DNA from: Sulfurimonas sp. MAG313
GTDB taxonomy: Bacteria > Campylobacterota > Campylobacteria > Campylobacterales > Sulfurimonadaceae
DNA length: 47,854 bases
NCBI RefSeq assembly: GCF_029216045.1
Contig: NZ_JAEMVE010000018.1
Coordinates: forward strand, 1 to 47,854
Reading direction: 5' to 3'
Below are positions 1 through 8,377 of the stretch, piece after piece. Below the pieces are notes generated by a model. The model ran no database searches. It had not been told where the DNA came from and worked only from the letters and a program-made list of their open reading frames with translations. Position 1 is the first letter of the stretch; each line of letters begins with the position of its first letter. The position numbers were made by a program, and so were the translations under genes.

Positions 1-313
1 CTTCATTGATGAGTTACGTGAACAGTTCCCAAATGTTAAGTTGGAAATTTTGCTTAAAGATGCAACCTTACTTCGTTTAAGACCCGTTCTTATGACGGCT
101 TTTACAACTTTGTTTGGTATTTTACCTCTTCTTTTTGCAACTGGGGTAGGTTCTGAAATTCAGTACCCATTGTCTGTAGTTATTACAGGAGGAATTATTT
201 CTTCTACCTTTTTAACTCTATTAGTGGTACCATCAACTTATCTTCTTTTTTATAAGAAAGAACATGTTATAAATGAACACGAAGAAGGACGAAAGAAAAA
301 AGACCTCGTTTAA
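1..313 (+). CDS. RND heavy-metal efflux permease (CusA/CzcA type), 3' end only
   Basis: This is the last ~103 codons of an inner-membrane RND proton antiporter; the gene enters from the left edge, open from base 2. The stretch LRLRPVLMTAFTTLFGILPL followed by LFATGVGSEIQYPLSVVITG matches the C-terminal part of the heavy-metal-efflux (HME) branch, where the last transmembrane helices carry the RPxxMT...PLL..tG.G.E.q.PL pattern. Two hydrophobic helices precede a short charged cytoplasmic tail (KKEHVINEHEEGRKKKDLV). Family knowledge: it would pump Cu/Ag or Zn/Co/Cd from periplasm or cytoplasm to the outside with membrane-fusion and outer-membrane partners, expected upstream and not visible. The metal cannot be told from this fragment. 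Confidence 0.85.
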   Translation, partial: FIDELREQFPNVKLEILLKDATLLRLRPVLMTAFTTLFGILPLLFATGVGSEIQYPLSVVITGGIISSTFLTLLVVPSTYLLFYKKEHVINEHEEGRKKKDLV

Positions 314-322
314 GGAACGTAT

Positions 323-772
323 ATGCATACTGATTTACTTTTAGAAATAAAAGAAAATAAAGAGCTCTTTGAGAAAATAATCTTAGAATCTATAGAAGAA
401 AATATTTATCAGTATGAGCGTTATGGGGTTAAGTTTTCCTTGGCCTTAGGCGCCATTAATAATGCAGAAATAAAAATGGATTCTTTCGGCGCTATGCTAC
501 GAAAGACAGATAAATTTATTGTAGTAAGTAAACATGTGGCTTGTGCTGTCTACAGCTTTTCTGATACGAAGCAAGGGCTTAAAGCAGCTTCTAATTTATT
601 AAATCAATTTGAAAATTATTATTTTTCTGAAGAGATTTTTTTAAGTGTTATTAATGTAGATGATTGTTCTTCAAGTGATAAACAAATAAAAAAGCTTTTT
701 AATGTGGTTGAATTTGCTATTTCGCAGGGAATGAATAATATTCCCTTAGATGAAATTAGCCTAGAATCTTAA
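323..772 (+). CDS. Uncharacterised 149-aa protein, possibly a degenerate GGDEF-like domain
   Basis: It begins 9 bp after the efflux permease, with AAGGA 6 bases before ATG, so it is probably cotranscribed. It has no signal peptide or membrane segment. The protein is one small alpha/beta domain: a charged N-terminal helix (residues 1-30), then alternating strands and helices (KFSLALGAI, FIVVSKHVACAVYSF, GLKAASNLLNQFENYY, IFLSVINVDD, KQIKKLFNVVEFAISQG). The spacing, and the late helix that resembles the 'A..ALY.AK..G.N' helix of diguanylate cyclases, suggest a nucleotide-cyclase-like fold. There is no GGDEF motif, so catalytic activity is unlikely. The fold assignment is inference only; function is unknown. 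Confidence 0.55.
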   Translation: MHTDLLLEIKENKELFEKIILESIEENIYQYERYGVKFSLALGAINNAEIKMDSFGAMLRKTDKFIVVSKHVACAVYSFSDTKQGLKAASNLLNQFENYYFSEEIFLSVINVDDCSSSDKQIKKLFNVVEFAISQGMNNIPLDEISLES

Positions 773-912
773 TAAACTCATAAAATATATAAAAGATTTT
801 ACAAGCCATTAAAAATATGTAAAGACTATAGGGATAATACATGTTCTTATACGAATTTTAGGTTTATAGCCCTATGCTTTAGATAAAATGATAAAAAAGA
901 TAGGTTTCTTCT

Positions 913-938
913 TGGATTCCTTTTTTTCAAGGAATCTA
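913..938 (+). promoter_or_regulatory. Hairpin covering the ribosome-binding site of the small membrane protein
   Basis: An 8-bp perfect stem (GATTCCTT at 915-922 with AAGGAATC at 929-936), loop TTTTTC, is extended by a G-U and a T-A pair. The right arm contains AAGGA (929-933), the only good Shine-Dalgarno for the ATG at 942. Folded, it would hide that site. It could instead be plain coding sequence if translation begins at the weaker ATG at 888. Confidence 0.5.
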
Positions 939-941
939 CTT

Positions 942-1160
942 ATGAGTAAAACACCGTATAAACCTACAAGACAACCTTTTTCACTTAAGACCTTTATCGT
1001 ATCAAGCATAGGGCATTTTATTATGTTTAGTGTTATTGTTGGAATGGCATTTTTATATGACCCTAATATGCTTGAATACGACTTTTTATTTACCGCCTCA
1101 GCTATTGCTGCTTTGATGATGGGTGTGTATCAGGCTAATTATAAAAGAGAAGAAGATTAA
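942..1160 (+). CDS. Small membrane protein upstream of selD (72 aa)
   Basis: The frame is open from an ATG at 888 (90 aa), but that start has no Shine-Dalgarno. The ATG at 942 follows AAGGA by 8 bases and gives [18 protein letters not shown]..., so 942 is preferred. The product has a basic N-terminus and two hydrophobic segments (about residues 19-36 and 44-63) with a short loop, ending KREED. Its stop overlaps the selD start by one base (TAATG), indicating translational coupling and an operon with selD-mnmH. I do not recognise the family; a role in selenium handling would be guilt by association. The start-site hairpin at 913-938 is the only regulatory hint. Confidence 0.6.
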   Translation: MSKTPYKPTRQPFSLKTFIVSSIGHFIMFSVIVGMAFLYDPNMLEYDFLFTASAIAALMMGVYQANYKREED

Positions 1161-2191
1161 TGTCTGAAATTAAACTAACACAATATTCTCATGGTGCAGG
1201 TTGCGGATGTAAGATATCTCCTAAACTTTTAGATACTATCTTAGAAAGTACCCGAGAAAAGATAGTCTTTCCAGAACTTTTGGTAGGAAATGAAAGTAAG
1301 GATGACGCGGCGGCCTTTGATCTTGGAAATGGAACTTCTGTGCTAAGTACAACAGACTTTTTTATGCCTATAGTCGATGATCCTTTTACCTTTGGACGAA
1401 TAGCTGCTACAAACGCGATTAGTGATATCTACGCCATGGGAGGAAAGCCTTTAATGGGGATTTCTATCTTTGGTTGGCCTATAGATAAGTTAAGTGCAGA
1501 GGTAGCGCAACAAGTGATAGAAGGTGGGCGCGCGGTGTGTGCGGACGCGGGTATACCTCTTGCTGGGGGTCACAGTATTGATGCTCCTGAACCTATTTTT
1601 GGTTTAGCGGTTACGGGAATTGTGGATAATGTAAATCTAAAGCAAAACAATACTGCTGAAGCAGGATGCGAAATCTTTTTAACAAAGCCTATAGGGATAG
1701 GAATTTTAAGTACTGCGCAAAAGCAAGGAAAGATAAGTAAAGAACATATGCAAGTAGCGATAGATGCTATGTGTACGCTCAACAAGATAGGAGCAGAGAT
1801 ATCTAAGCTAAAGGGTGTAACGGCTATTACAGATGTTACAGGCTTTGGTCTTTTAGGACACTTATCTGAGGTGTGTGAGGGAAGCAACATTAGTGCTCGT
1901 ATAAATTTTGAGGCAGTACCCCTTTTAGATAATGTTAAAACTTACCTTGAAATGGGCTGTGTTCCTGGTGGAACAGGACGAAATTTTGACTCTTATGGTC
2001 ATCTTATCAGTCCTATGAATGAAGAACAAAAAAATATTCTTTGTGACGCTCAGACCTCAGGGGGACTTCTTTGTGTGGTAAAAAAAGATTGTGTAGATGA
2101 ATTTCTTAATATTACTAAAGAAGCGGGTCTAGACTTACATTCTATTGGTCAAACTTACGCACCCGCTACTCACCTAATAGAGGTTATATAA
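1160..2191 (+). CDS. selD: Selenide, water dikinase (selenophosphate synthetase)
   Basis: SelD makes selenophosphate from selenide and ATP, the selenium donor for selenocysteine and for 2-selenouridine in tRNA. At 343 aa it has normal length. The N-terminal motif [13 protein letters not shown] is the hallmark: Cys15 and Lys18 match the catalytic Cys17 and Lys20 of the E. coli enzyme. The catalytic position is a normal TGC cysteine, not a UGA selenocysteine as in many SelD proteins. The PurM-like ATP-binding part ([39 protein letters not shown]) and the C-terminal part ([19 protein letters not shown]) are present. It overlaps the preceding small gene by one base and precedes mnmH by 2 bp, so the operon is aimed at tRNA selenation; no selA/selB is in view. 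Confidence 0.97.
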   Translation: MSEIKLTQYSHGAGCGCKISPKLLDTILESTREKIVFPELLVGNESKDDAAAFDLGNGTSVLSTTDFFMPIVDDPFTFGRIAATNAISDIYAMGGKPLMGISIFGWPIDKLSAEVAQQVIEGGRAVCADAGIPLAGGHSIDAPEPIFGLAVTGIVDNVNLKQNNTAEAGCEIFLTKPIGIGILSTAQKQGKISKEHMQVAIDAMCTLNKIGAEISKLKGVTAITDVTGFGLLGHLSEVCEGSNISARINFEAVPLLDNVKTYLEMGCVPGGTGRNFDSYGHLISPMNEEQKNILCDAQTSGGLLCVVKKDCVDEFLNITKEAGLDLHSIGQTYAPATHLIEVI

Positions 2192-2193
2192 CT

Positions 2194-3267
2194 ATGAAAT
2201 TTACCGAAGACTTTTTGTCTATAGTCTTAGAAAATAGACCACTTTTAGATGTAAGAGCTCCGGTAGAGTATGATAAAGGTTCTTTTCCAAATGCGACTAA
2301 TATTGCCATTATGGATGATGAACAAAGACGGCTTATAGGCATACGTTATAAAGAAGAAGGCAATGCATCTGCTGTGAAGCTCGGACGAGAACTTGTAAAT
2401 GAAGAAGAACAAGTTCAAAGAATTAAAGATTGGAAAATCTTTATACAGAATAATCCTAATGCTTATCTTTACTGTTTTAGAGGTGGTCAAAGGTCAGAAA
2501 TAACTCAAATGTGGTTAGAAGAAGCAGGGATTGAAATAGCAAGACTAAAGGGTGGGTATAAGGCCTTTAGAAACTTTTTAACTCAAGAATCTGAGACTAT
2601 AACGAGTACAATTAGTACTATTATTGTTGGGGGCCGAACGGGCTCTGGAAAGACTATCTTACTTCAAGAATTAGATAACATGATTGACCTTGAAGGACTT
2701 GCAAAACATAGAGGTTCAACCTTTGGTAAGGTTATTGATGAACAACCCTCTCAAGTAGACTTTGAAGACGCTCTGTATTATAAGCTTATCCAACATAAGG
2801 CCAATGGACATAAACATCTTGTTATTGAGCATGAAGGAAATAGAATAGGAAGGGTACATCTTCCTAAGACGGTGCATGATGATTTTTCTAAGGGGGGACT
2901 TGTGATTTTACAAACTTCAATAGACGAAAGAATTGAAATTACGTATGACGAATATGTTACCCTATCGCTTGAATCGTATGCAAAAGTTTATGGTTTGGAT
3001 GCAAGAGCCAAATGGTATGAAGAAGTAGTTGGGGGCTTAGATAGAATTAAAAGGCGTTTAGGCTCACAAGCGCATTTAGAAATTAGGGCTCAGTGTTTAG
3101 ACGCTTATGAAAGTGGAAATGATACGGGACATAAGGTCTGGATTAAAAGATTACTACATGATTATTATGACCCTATGTACGATTACCAAATTGAAAAAAC
3201 AGATATCCCTATCTTGTTTAGAGGTAATAAGTCTGAGGTTCTTGAATTTATAAAAAACAAGGGCTAA
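2194..3267 (+). CDS. mnmH: tRNA 2-selenouridine synthase
   Basis: MnmH (SelU/YbbB) replaces the sulfur of 2-thiouridine at wobble position 34 of Lys, Glu and Gln tRNAs with selenium from selenophosphate, through a geranylated intermediate. The N-terminal rhodanese domain (residues ~1-130) has LLDVRAPVEYDKGSFPNATN and the catalytic-site sequence YLYCFRGGQRS (Cys94, equivalent to E. coli Cys97). A P-loop domain follows with Walker A GGRTGSGKT (146-154). Length 357 aa is typical. It lies 2 bp after selD. MnmA, which makes the thiouridine substrate, is encoded at 18.5 kb in this window. Confidence 0.95.
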   Translation: MKFTEDFLSIVLENRPLLDVRAPVEYDKGSFPNATNIAIMDDEQRRLIGIRYKEEGNASAVKLGRELVNEEEQVQRIKDWKIFIQNNPNAYLYCFRGGQRSEITQMWLEEAGIEIARLKGGYKAFRNFLTQESETITSTISTIIVGGRTGSGKTILLQELDNMIDLEGLAKHRGSTFGKVIDEQPSQVDFEDALYYKLIQHKANGHKHLVIEHEGNRIGRVHLPKTVHDDFSKGGLVILQTSIDERIEITYDEYVTLSLESYAKVYGLDARAKWYEEVVGGLDRIKRRLGSQAHLEIRAQCLDAYESGNDTGHKVWIKRLLHDYYDPMYDYQIEKTDIPILFRGNKSEVLEFIKNKG

Positions 3268-3292
3268 GTCTTTTAAAACACAGTCCAGGTTT

Positions 3293-3628
3293 TTATGAGT
3301 CACTTAAATCTTGTAATTCAAGGGATAAAACTTGTTTAATTTTATCTTCATTTACATGGAAAAAAAGCAAGGCATCTTCATAATCTTCACTATCAGAAGA
3401 AAGCTTTGTACCCTTACATGTACAGCTTAAGCTATTAAGCGCAGGTGTTTTTTCTTTAAAAACAATAGTTATGGAGTCTTCGTTAGTAAGTGCATCTTCA
3501 AGTACAAGATAGAAATAATTTGTATCTTTAACATATAGATGAGAAATGGGAAGTTTTTTATTACCTTGTTGAATATGAAAATATTCTTGACTTTGAATAA
3601 AACGAACATGAAGTTTTGAAAGAGACAT
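3293..3628 (-). CDS. Uncharacterised 111-aa protein
   Basis: This is a single small gene facing mnmH tail to tail, with AGGA 6-7 bases before the ATG (complement of 3626-3628). The protein begins MSLSKLHVRFIQSQEYFHIQ, is soluble, and looks mainly beta (alternating hydrophobic strands such as FYLVLEDAL, SITIVFKE, DALLFFHV) with an acidic middle and C-terminus. It has one CTC pair near residue 69 (LSCTCKG). I recognise no family. Gene calling rests on the ribosome-binding site, codon use like that of its neighbours, and the lack of any competing frame. Confidence 0.6.
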   Translation of the reverse strand: MSLSKLHVRFIQSQEYFHIQQGNKKLPISHLYVKDTNYFYLVLEDALTNEDSITIVFKEKTPALNSLSCTCKGTKLSSDSEDYEDALLFFHVNEDKIKQVLSLELQDLSDS

Positions 3629-3747
3629 GATAAATCCTAATATATAAAAGTTTCGAATTATCTCATTTTATTCTTAATTGTGCCTCTGTAAACTTTAGAT
3701 TTTAAAATTAAGATAAAAAAATTAAGAGTATTTTAGGAAGAAGATAC

Positions 3748-3753
3748 TATAAT
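3748..3753 (+). promoter_or_regulatory. -10 box before the flagellin-like gene
   Basis: TATAAT lies 22 bases before the ATG at 3776, with AAGGAG between. No convincing -35, no sigma-28 (CGATWT-type -10) and no sigma-54 (GG-N10-GC) element was found in 3629-3775, which is unusual for a flagellin. The call rests on the hexamer alone. Confidence 0.4.
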
Positions 3754-3775
3754 ATATCATTATAAGGAGTCTTCT

Positions 3776-4525
3776 ATGCAAGTTAATAGCGCACCTAATC
3801 TTAATCTTTTTAACATTAATGATAACAAAAAAAGTGCTGAAACAGCTCTTGGTCAGATTAGCTCTGGCAAAAATAACCAGCTTGATGATGCGACCTTAGC
3901 TCTTATCGCTAATGCCATTGGAAATGATATGAGCAGTTTAATCCAAGGGGTTAAAAATGCAAATGACGCAACAGCTATGCTTCAAATTGCAGATGGCGTT
4001 TTATCAGGTTTATCTAAAGGGGCAGACGAATTAAATGTTTTAGCTATCAAGGCAAATGGTCCTCTTATAAATGAATCTCAAAAAAGCATTATCACAAATG
4101 AAGCAAATCGTTTGGCAGAATCTTTACAAATGAGTGTGGATAATGCTTCTTTTAATGGAAGTCCTTTGTTTGGAAGAAGTTTAGAATTTAGCCTAGGGCA
4201 GTCAAGTGTTTCTACAAGTCTTCCTGCTTTTGATATCTCAAGTTTTGATACCTCTTCACGAGAAGGTATAGCCGATTTTATGAAAAGTATCCAAGCTGCT
4301 CAGATGGAAGTAGGAAGTACAACAAATCAACTTGACAGTTCTACAAAATCGATATTAACAACGATAAGCAACCTTAGTTCAGCTAAGTCTCAAATAGCGG
4401 ATGCGGATATAGTAGAACAGTTTATGAACTTTAACAAAGAAAGTCTTCAACTTCAGTCCTCTTTGATGGCTCAAGCAAACTCAAGCAATCTTTCAGCCGC
4501 TAGAGTATCTATGTTGTTAGGCTAG
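3776..4525 (+). CDS. Flagellin-family protein, short (249 aa)
   Basis: The N-terminal half follows the flagellin D0/D1 pattern: ALGQISSGKNNQLDDATLAL corresponds to the '...LSSG.rIN.A.DDaAGLaIA' signature, followed by GVKNANDATAMLQIADGVLS ('a.rNAnDgislaQtaeGAL'). The C-terminal helix ends ADIVEQFMNFNKESLQLQSS... and LSAARVSMLLG, like the 'ADvA.E.t.ltk..iL.qag.amLaqAn..pq..L.LL' tail, except that the usual final Leu-Leu-Arg or Gly is preceded by VSM. There is almost no D2/D3 domain, so the protein is near the minimal filament core. It is not beside other flagellar genes; the LRR-kinase gene follows after 60 bp. It could be a minor filament subunit or a hook-filament junction-like protein. Confidence 0.75.
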   Translation: MQVNSAPNLNLFNINDNKKSAETALGQISSGKNNQLDDATLALIANAIGNDMSSLIQGVKNANDATAMLQIADGVLSGLSKGADELNVLAIKANGPLINESQKSIITNEANRLAESLQMSVDNASFNGSPLFGRSLEFSLGQSSVSTSLPAFDISSFDTSSREGIADFMKSIQAAQMEVGSTTNQLDSSTKSILTTISNLSSAKSQIADADIVEQFMNFNKESLQLQSSLMAQANSSNLSAARVSMLLG

Positions 4526-4585
4526 TCTTTAAAGGACTTTAGAGGTGCCCTTTTGCTAATATTATAAAAAACTTCTAGGGTCTTT

Positions 4586-5845
4586 ATGCAAACACTTTCT
4601 CAATTACAATCGGGACAACTTCACGGGATAAAAAAGCTTCAACTCAAAGAAGAATTAACCCATTTTCCTGAAGAAATTTTCACTCTTTCACATTCTCTTG
4701 AAATCTTAGATTTAAGTGGTAATAATCTTTGTGAACTTCCTGATTTATCCCCCTTAAAAAAACTTAAGATTGCTTTTTTTTCCTATAATGACTTTAAAGA
4801 AATTCCATCGGTATTTAAGAGATGTGAAAACTTATATATGTTGGGTTTTAAGGCTAACAAAATTGAATGTTTTGATGAAGATATTTTACCCTTAAGTATT
4901 AGTTGGTTGATTTTAACAGATAATAAAATTAAAGAGCTTCCTCGCTCAATTGGAAAGCTTAGTTTACTTCAAAAATGTGCCTTAGCTGGCAATGAGATTT
5001 TAAAACTTCCTTTGTCTATGAAAAAGTGTAGAAATTTAGAATTATTAAGGCTTTCGGCAAATAACTTAGAAGAATTCCCTTCTTTTTTACTAACTCTACC
5101 TAAATTATCTTGGTTAGCGTTTTCTGGAAATCCGTTTTGTGAAAAAGTGTCTTATAGCTTGCAAGAGCATGCTTATGAGGACTTAGATATTCAAGAACTT
5201 TTAGGAGAAGGCGCTTCGGGTGAGATTTATAAGGCGTATTCCAAAACTATGAAAAAAGAGGTGGCCTTTAAGTTATTTAAGGGCGCGGTTACGAGTGATG
5301 GTTACGCAAAAGATGAGATGAATGCTTATATGAGTACGGGAGAACATGAGGGTCTAATTAAGGTCTTAGCTAAATTACAAGGAGCTAATCGTTTAGGTTT
5401 AATTCTTGAACTTATCCCAAAGTCATTCACAAACTTGGGTCTTCCTCCAAGCTTAGAAACATGTACTCGAGACACCTTTAAAGATTCTGCGAGCTTTTCA
5501 CTTGAAGGCATCATTACAATACTCAAGGCTATATGCACTGCTGCTATACATTTGCACTCTAAGGGCTTAATGCATGGTGACTTATATGCGCACAATATCT
5601 TGGTTAATGAGGAGTATAAGAGTTATTTAGGTGACTTTGGAGCCGCTAGTTTTTATGATACATCTAAGAAAGAATATGAACAACTAGAAGTACGTGCCTT
5701 TGGATGCTTGATGCAAGACTTATTAAATTTATGTCATGACAAAGAAGGCAAAAAATATTTCAATCTTAAATCTTTAGCTAAGAACTGTATGCAAGAAAAT
5801 GTACAAAATAGACCCTTGTTTCAAGCTGTCTTTACTGAATTATAA
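4586..5845 (+). CDS. Leucine-rich-repeat protein fused to a Ser/Thr protein kinase
   Basis: Residues 1-185 are leucine-rich repeats of about 22-23 residues (LEILDLSGNNLCELPDLSPL, LSWLILTDNKIKELPRSIGK, LELLRLSANNLEEFPSFLLT). Residues ~200-419 form a eukaryotic-type kinase: glycine loop GEGASGE (207-213), VAFK lysine (229), catalytic loop HGDLYAHN (330-337, Asp332), and DFG (350-352). The catalytic-loop lysine two residues after the Asp is replaced by Tyr (D-L-Y instead of D-L-K). The kinase domain is compact. There is no signal peptide or membrane helix, so the protein is cytoplasmic. It probably phosphorylates a protein partner bound by the repeats; the target is unknown. The 3' end overlaps the convergent SpoU gene by 6 bp. 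Confidence 0.88.
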   Translation: MQTLSQLQSGQLHGIKKLQLKEELTHFPEEIFTLSHSLEILDLSGNNLCELPDLSPLKKLKIAFFSYNDFKEIPSVFKRCENLYMLGFKANKIECFDEDILPLSISWLILTDNKIKELPRSIGKLSLLQKCALAGNEILKLPLSMKKCRNLELLRLSANNLEEFPSFLLTLPKLSWLAFSGNPFCEKVSYSLQEHAYEDLDIQELLGEGASGEIYKAYSKTMKKEVAFKLFKGAVTSDGYAKDEMNAYMSTGEHEGLIKVLAKLQGANRLGLILELIPKSFTNLGLPPSLETCTRDTFKDSASFSLEGIITILKAICTAAIHLHSKGLMHGDLYAHNILVNEEYKSYLGDFGAASFYDTSKKEYEQLEVRAFGCLMQDLLNLCHDKEGKKYFNLKSLAKNCMQENVQNRPLFQAVFTEL

Positions 5846-6640
5846 AGGTATGTTCAAAGCCTTGCTTGTATTTCTAAAGTGATACATCATGATAGAAGCA
5901 GCTACCGCGACATTAAAACTTTTAATTCCATCTTCCATCTCAATTTTTACAACTTGGTTACATACATTAAGAATATCTTGTGAAATACCCTTTCCCTCAT
6001 GTCCCATAAGAAGGACCCATTTGTCAGGCACTTTAATCTGAGCTAAGGATATGGACTCCTTGGTGACTTCAGCTGCTAAGATGTGATAACCTTTTTTTTG
6101 TAGGGTAGAAATCGTCTCGAAAATATTATGATAAATATGAACATCTAAAAGAGATATATGCCCCATAGATACTCGTAAGGCTCTTCTTTGATAGGGATGA
6201 GGCCCTTGAGAAGGTAAGAGATACGAAGTTACACCAAGAGCAGCTGCTGAACGTGCAATAGACCCTATGTTTTCAGTAGAACTTATCTCGTCTAACATAA
6301 TGATATGAGAACCCAAGTTTTCTAGGGAAATATTAGCTGGTCTGATACCATGCATCATAGCATTATGGTGAACCTTATGCCCCACTATCTCTTGCATAAG
6401 AGATTTGTCTGCTAGATAAAGATGCGAAATATTTTTAGCAGATACAAGATCATGAAATTCATCATAATATTCTTGTGTGGCTAAGATACTTTTAACTTCC
6501 AAATCACTTTTTAAAAGTTTATTAATAACCTTAGGACTGTCGGCTATAAAGCTATTGTCATTTGTAAAGGCCTTATCTCTAAGTTGTTTGTAGATTAGTA
6601 GAGAAGGAAGATTAAGGTCTGTGATAGGTATATAATTCAT
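5840..6640 (-). CDS. SpoU/TrmH-family 2'-O-ribose RNA methyltransferase
   Basis: This is an S-adenosylmethionine-dependent methylase of the SPOUT superfamily acting on rRNA or tRNA. All three SpoU motifs are visible: motif 1 STENIGSIARSAAALG, motif 2 LLMGHEGKGIS, and motif 3 IEMEDGIKSFNVAVAASI, which together form the knotted SAM site. The N-terminal ~100 residues (TNDNSFIADSPKVINKLL...) are the substrate-binding extension of RlmB/TrmH-like members. Length 266 aa is normal. It starts 6 bp after the lipoprotein gene's stop and shows no Shine-Dalgarno, so it is probably translated by coupling. The exact nucleotide target cannot be read from sequence. Confidence 0.9.
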   Translation of the reverse strand: MNYIPITDLNLPSLLIYKQLRDKAFTNDNSFIADSPKVINKLLKSDLEVKSILATQEYYDEFHDLVSAKNISHLYLADKSLMQEIVGHKVHHNAMMHGIRPANISLENLGSHIIMLDEISSTENIGSIARSAAALGVTSYLLPSQGPHPYQRRALRVSMGHISLLDVHIYHNIFETISTLQKKGYHILAAEVTKESISLAQIKVPDKWVLLMGHEGKGISQDILNVCNQVVKIEMEDGIKSFNVAVAASIMMYHFRNTSKALNIPL

Positions 6641-6646
6641 ATAAGT

Positions 6647-8236
6647 TTATTGACAACCTGCATGCGTAATTATAAAGACACCAAAAAGCTCTTTAGGATC
6701 ATCACCTTCACTTGCATTTATAGCGCCATCTAAACCATAAGGTTGAGGTGGAGATACCGTTCCCATAGGGATACTCACAGCACTTCCATCATATACACCA
6801 CTAATAATTGCTTCACCAAACAGATCAAATACAGAATGAATTCTATAGGCAGAACCTGTTTTCATAATCTTAGATAAATCAACACTTACATTGGCATCTC
6901 TATCGAAATTATATATAGTAATTCTTCCACGTCTAGAATCGTACGTGTTTTTAACATAAAAGATTTTTTTACCACTAGTTGGTTGGGCACCATCTAAATT
7001 ATTGCCACCTAAATCATTAAGAAAAGCTTCATTTACAGACGTCCCACCAAATACAGATGTGTCTTTTATGGATACTGAATTAGGGTCCCACAGCACTCGA
7101 ACTTCAAGTCTTTGAGCTAGATAATTATTTTCTAAGCTAGCGCCTTCATTGTTAAATGGAATATCCTTATAATTAGAAGCCCAACCGATTATAGTTTTTC
7201 CTAGATCGGAGTAGCCTTGATTATTTGTCATGATAAGATTTTTAATAGGTTGGTATCCACCTACTAAACAGTCATACTTCTTCATGCCCTTACGAATATC
7301 AGAAGCACCGGTTAAGAACCAAGTATTGTCTTGGATATCAAAATTTTCTAGACCTCTTAAAACACCATTTTGCTCAAATTTTCCTGTTTGATAAGCATGA
7401 ATACCTGTTCCAAAACCATAAAAGATTACATTATTTGTAATTTTTTTAATCCCATCATAGTTTTGTGTGTAGATTGCATGCCCATGTCCCCGTCCGTAAG
7501 AACCATCAGCAGGTTGAGCACTCCAACCATTATTATAAATAATGCTTCCATAGGTTTCAGTATCAATACCTGTAAAACCATCTTTACGTTTACTCCATGC
7601 ATCTATACCACTTGCATTATCATGCGCGATAAAGTTAATAACCTTGTTTGTTGAGCCTATAATGCTTACACCACTATTTAGGGTTATGTCAGAAGGATTA
7701 GACGAATTATCCACCTTTGAAACTCTGTTTCCATCATAACTTGTAACTTCTATACCGTAATAATGTGTCCATGTACCATTAATAAGTAAGCCGGCACCTG
7801 AGGGTGCATTAGTGGTGTCAATACGCACATACTTACCGGGGTAAGGTTTTACCTTGATAGGGTTGTTCTCACTCCCTCTTAACTCACTTGTAAAGGTTCC
7901 TTTATACGTACCTTCCATTAACCATAAGGTGTTTCCATCTTGAACCTTATCATTGTTAAGTAAGGCGGTTGCCAAATCCAAGGGATCCTGCTCTGTTCCC
8001 GCAGCATTGGCATTACCTTGAGGGGAAGCAAATATACCTAGAGGTTGTTCCATAGGCAAGGGAGCACAGATCGATGCTGCAAAGGTAGAATCATCATATA
8101 TGTTAAAAGCACTTTGAGAATTAACAGGAGGGGAAATTGTACCTCCTTCACTTGACTGGGAATCAGAACTACCACAGGCTGAAAATAATACGATAAATAA
8201 ACTAAGGCTAAGAGACAAAGATAATTTTTTAGGCAT
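6647..8236 (-). CDS. Lipoprotein with a predicted right-handed beta-helix (529 aa)
   Basis: A signal-peptidase-II leader is clear: basic start, hydrophobic core made of SL repeats, and lipobox LFSAC with Cys21, followed by a Gly/Ser-rich linker. The mature part begins with DPLDLATALLNNDKVQDGNT and GTYKGTFTSELRGSENNP, the 'parallel beta-helix repeat / DUF1565' type start found in chondroitinase-B- and pectate-lyase-like proteins. It continues with repeated N-rich turns (YGSIIYNNGWS, ITNNVIFYGFGTGIHAYQ, NLIMTNNQGYSDLGK). A final ~90-residue beta-sandwich-like region (IFYVKNTYDSRRGRITIYNF...) ends in a Cys. It is likely an outer-membrane-anchored polysaccharide-binding or lyase-like protein. I could not assign catalytic residues. 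AGGA lies 7 bases before ATG. Confidence 0.75.
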   Translation of the reverse strand: MPKKLSLSLSLSLFIVLFSACGSSDSQSSEGGTISPPVNSQSAFNIYDDSTFAASICAPLPMEQPLGIFASPQGNANAAGTEQDPLDLATALLNNDKVQDGNTLWLMEGTYKGTFTSELRGSENNPIKVKPYPGKYVRIDTTNAPSGAGLLINGTWTHYYGIEVTSYDGNRVSKVDNSSNPSDITLNSGVSIIGSTNKVINFIAHDNASGIDAWSKRKDGFTGIDTETYGSIIYNNGWSAQPADGSYGRGHGHAIYTQNYDGIKKITNNVIFYGFGTGIHAYQTGKFEQNGVLRGLENFDIQDNTWFLTGASDIRKGMKKYDCLVGGYQPIKNLIMTNNQGYSDLGKTIIGWASNYKDIPFNNEGASLENNYLAQRLEVRVLWDPNSVSIKDTSVFGGTSVNEAFLNDLGGNNLDGAQPTSGKKIFYVKNTYDSRRGRITIYNFDRDANVSVDLSKIMKTGSAYRIHSVFDLFGEAIISGVYDGSAVSIPMGTVSPPQPYGLDGAINASEGDDPKELFGVFIITHAGCQ

Positions 8237-8377
8237 GAAATATCCTTTTTTATTGTTCTTTATTTTAGTGTAAATAAACTTTAAATATAATTTTTTAGGA
8301 AGTAATAAAGAATTTTTGATTACTCCCCTTAAGTAGGTTGTTCTGCTAAGTGTAGGGGATGTTTAATGATGAAGTTT

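Noticed and set aside
888-941. Upstream start (ATG 888) for the small membrane protein
   Set aside because: No Shine-Dalgarno; ATG 942 has AAGGA at good spacing. Kept as an alternative only.
1200-1215. Selenocysteine at the SelD active site
   Set aside because: Both positions are TGC/TGT cysteine codons; no in-frame UGA.
4544-4556. Sigma-54-like promoter (GG...GC) before the LRR-kinase gene
   Set aside because: GG and GC are 9 bases apart, not 10, and the rest of the -24 element is poor.
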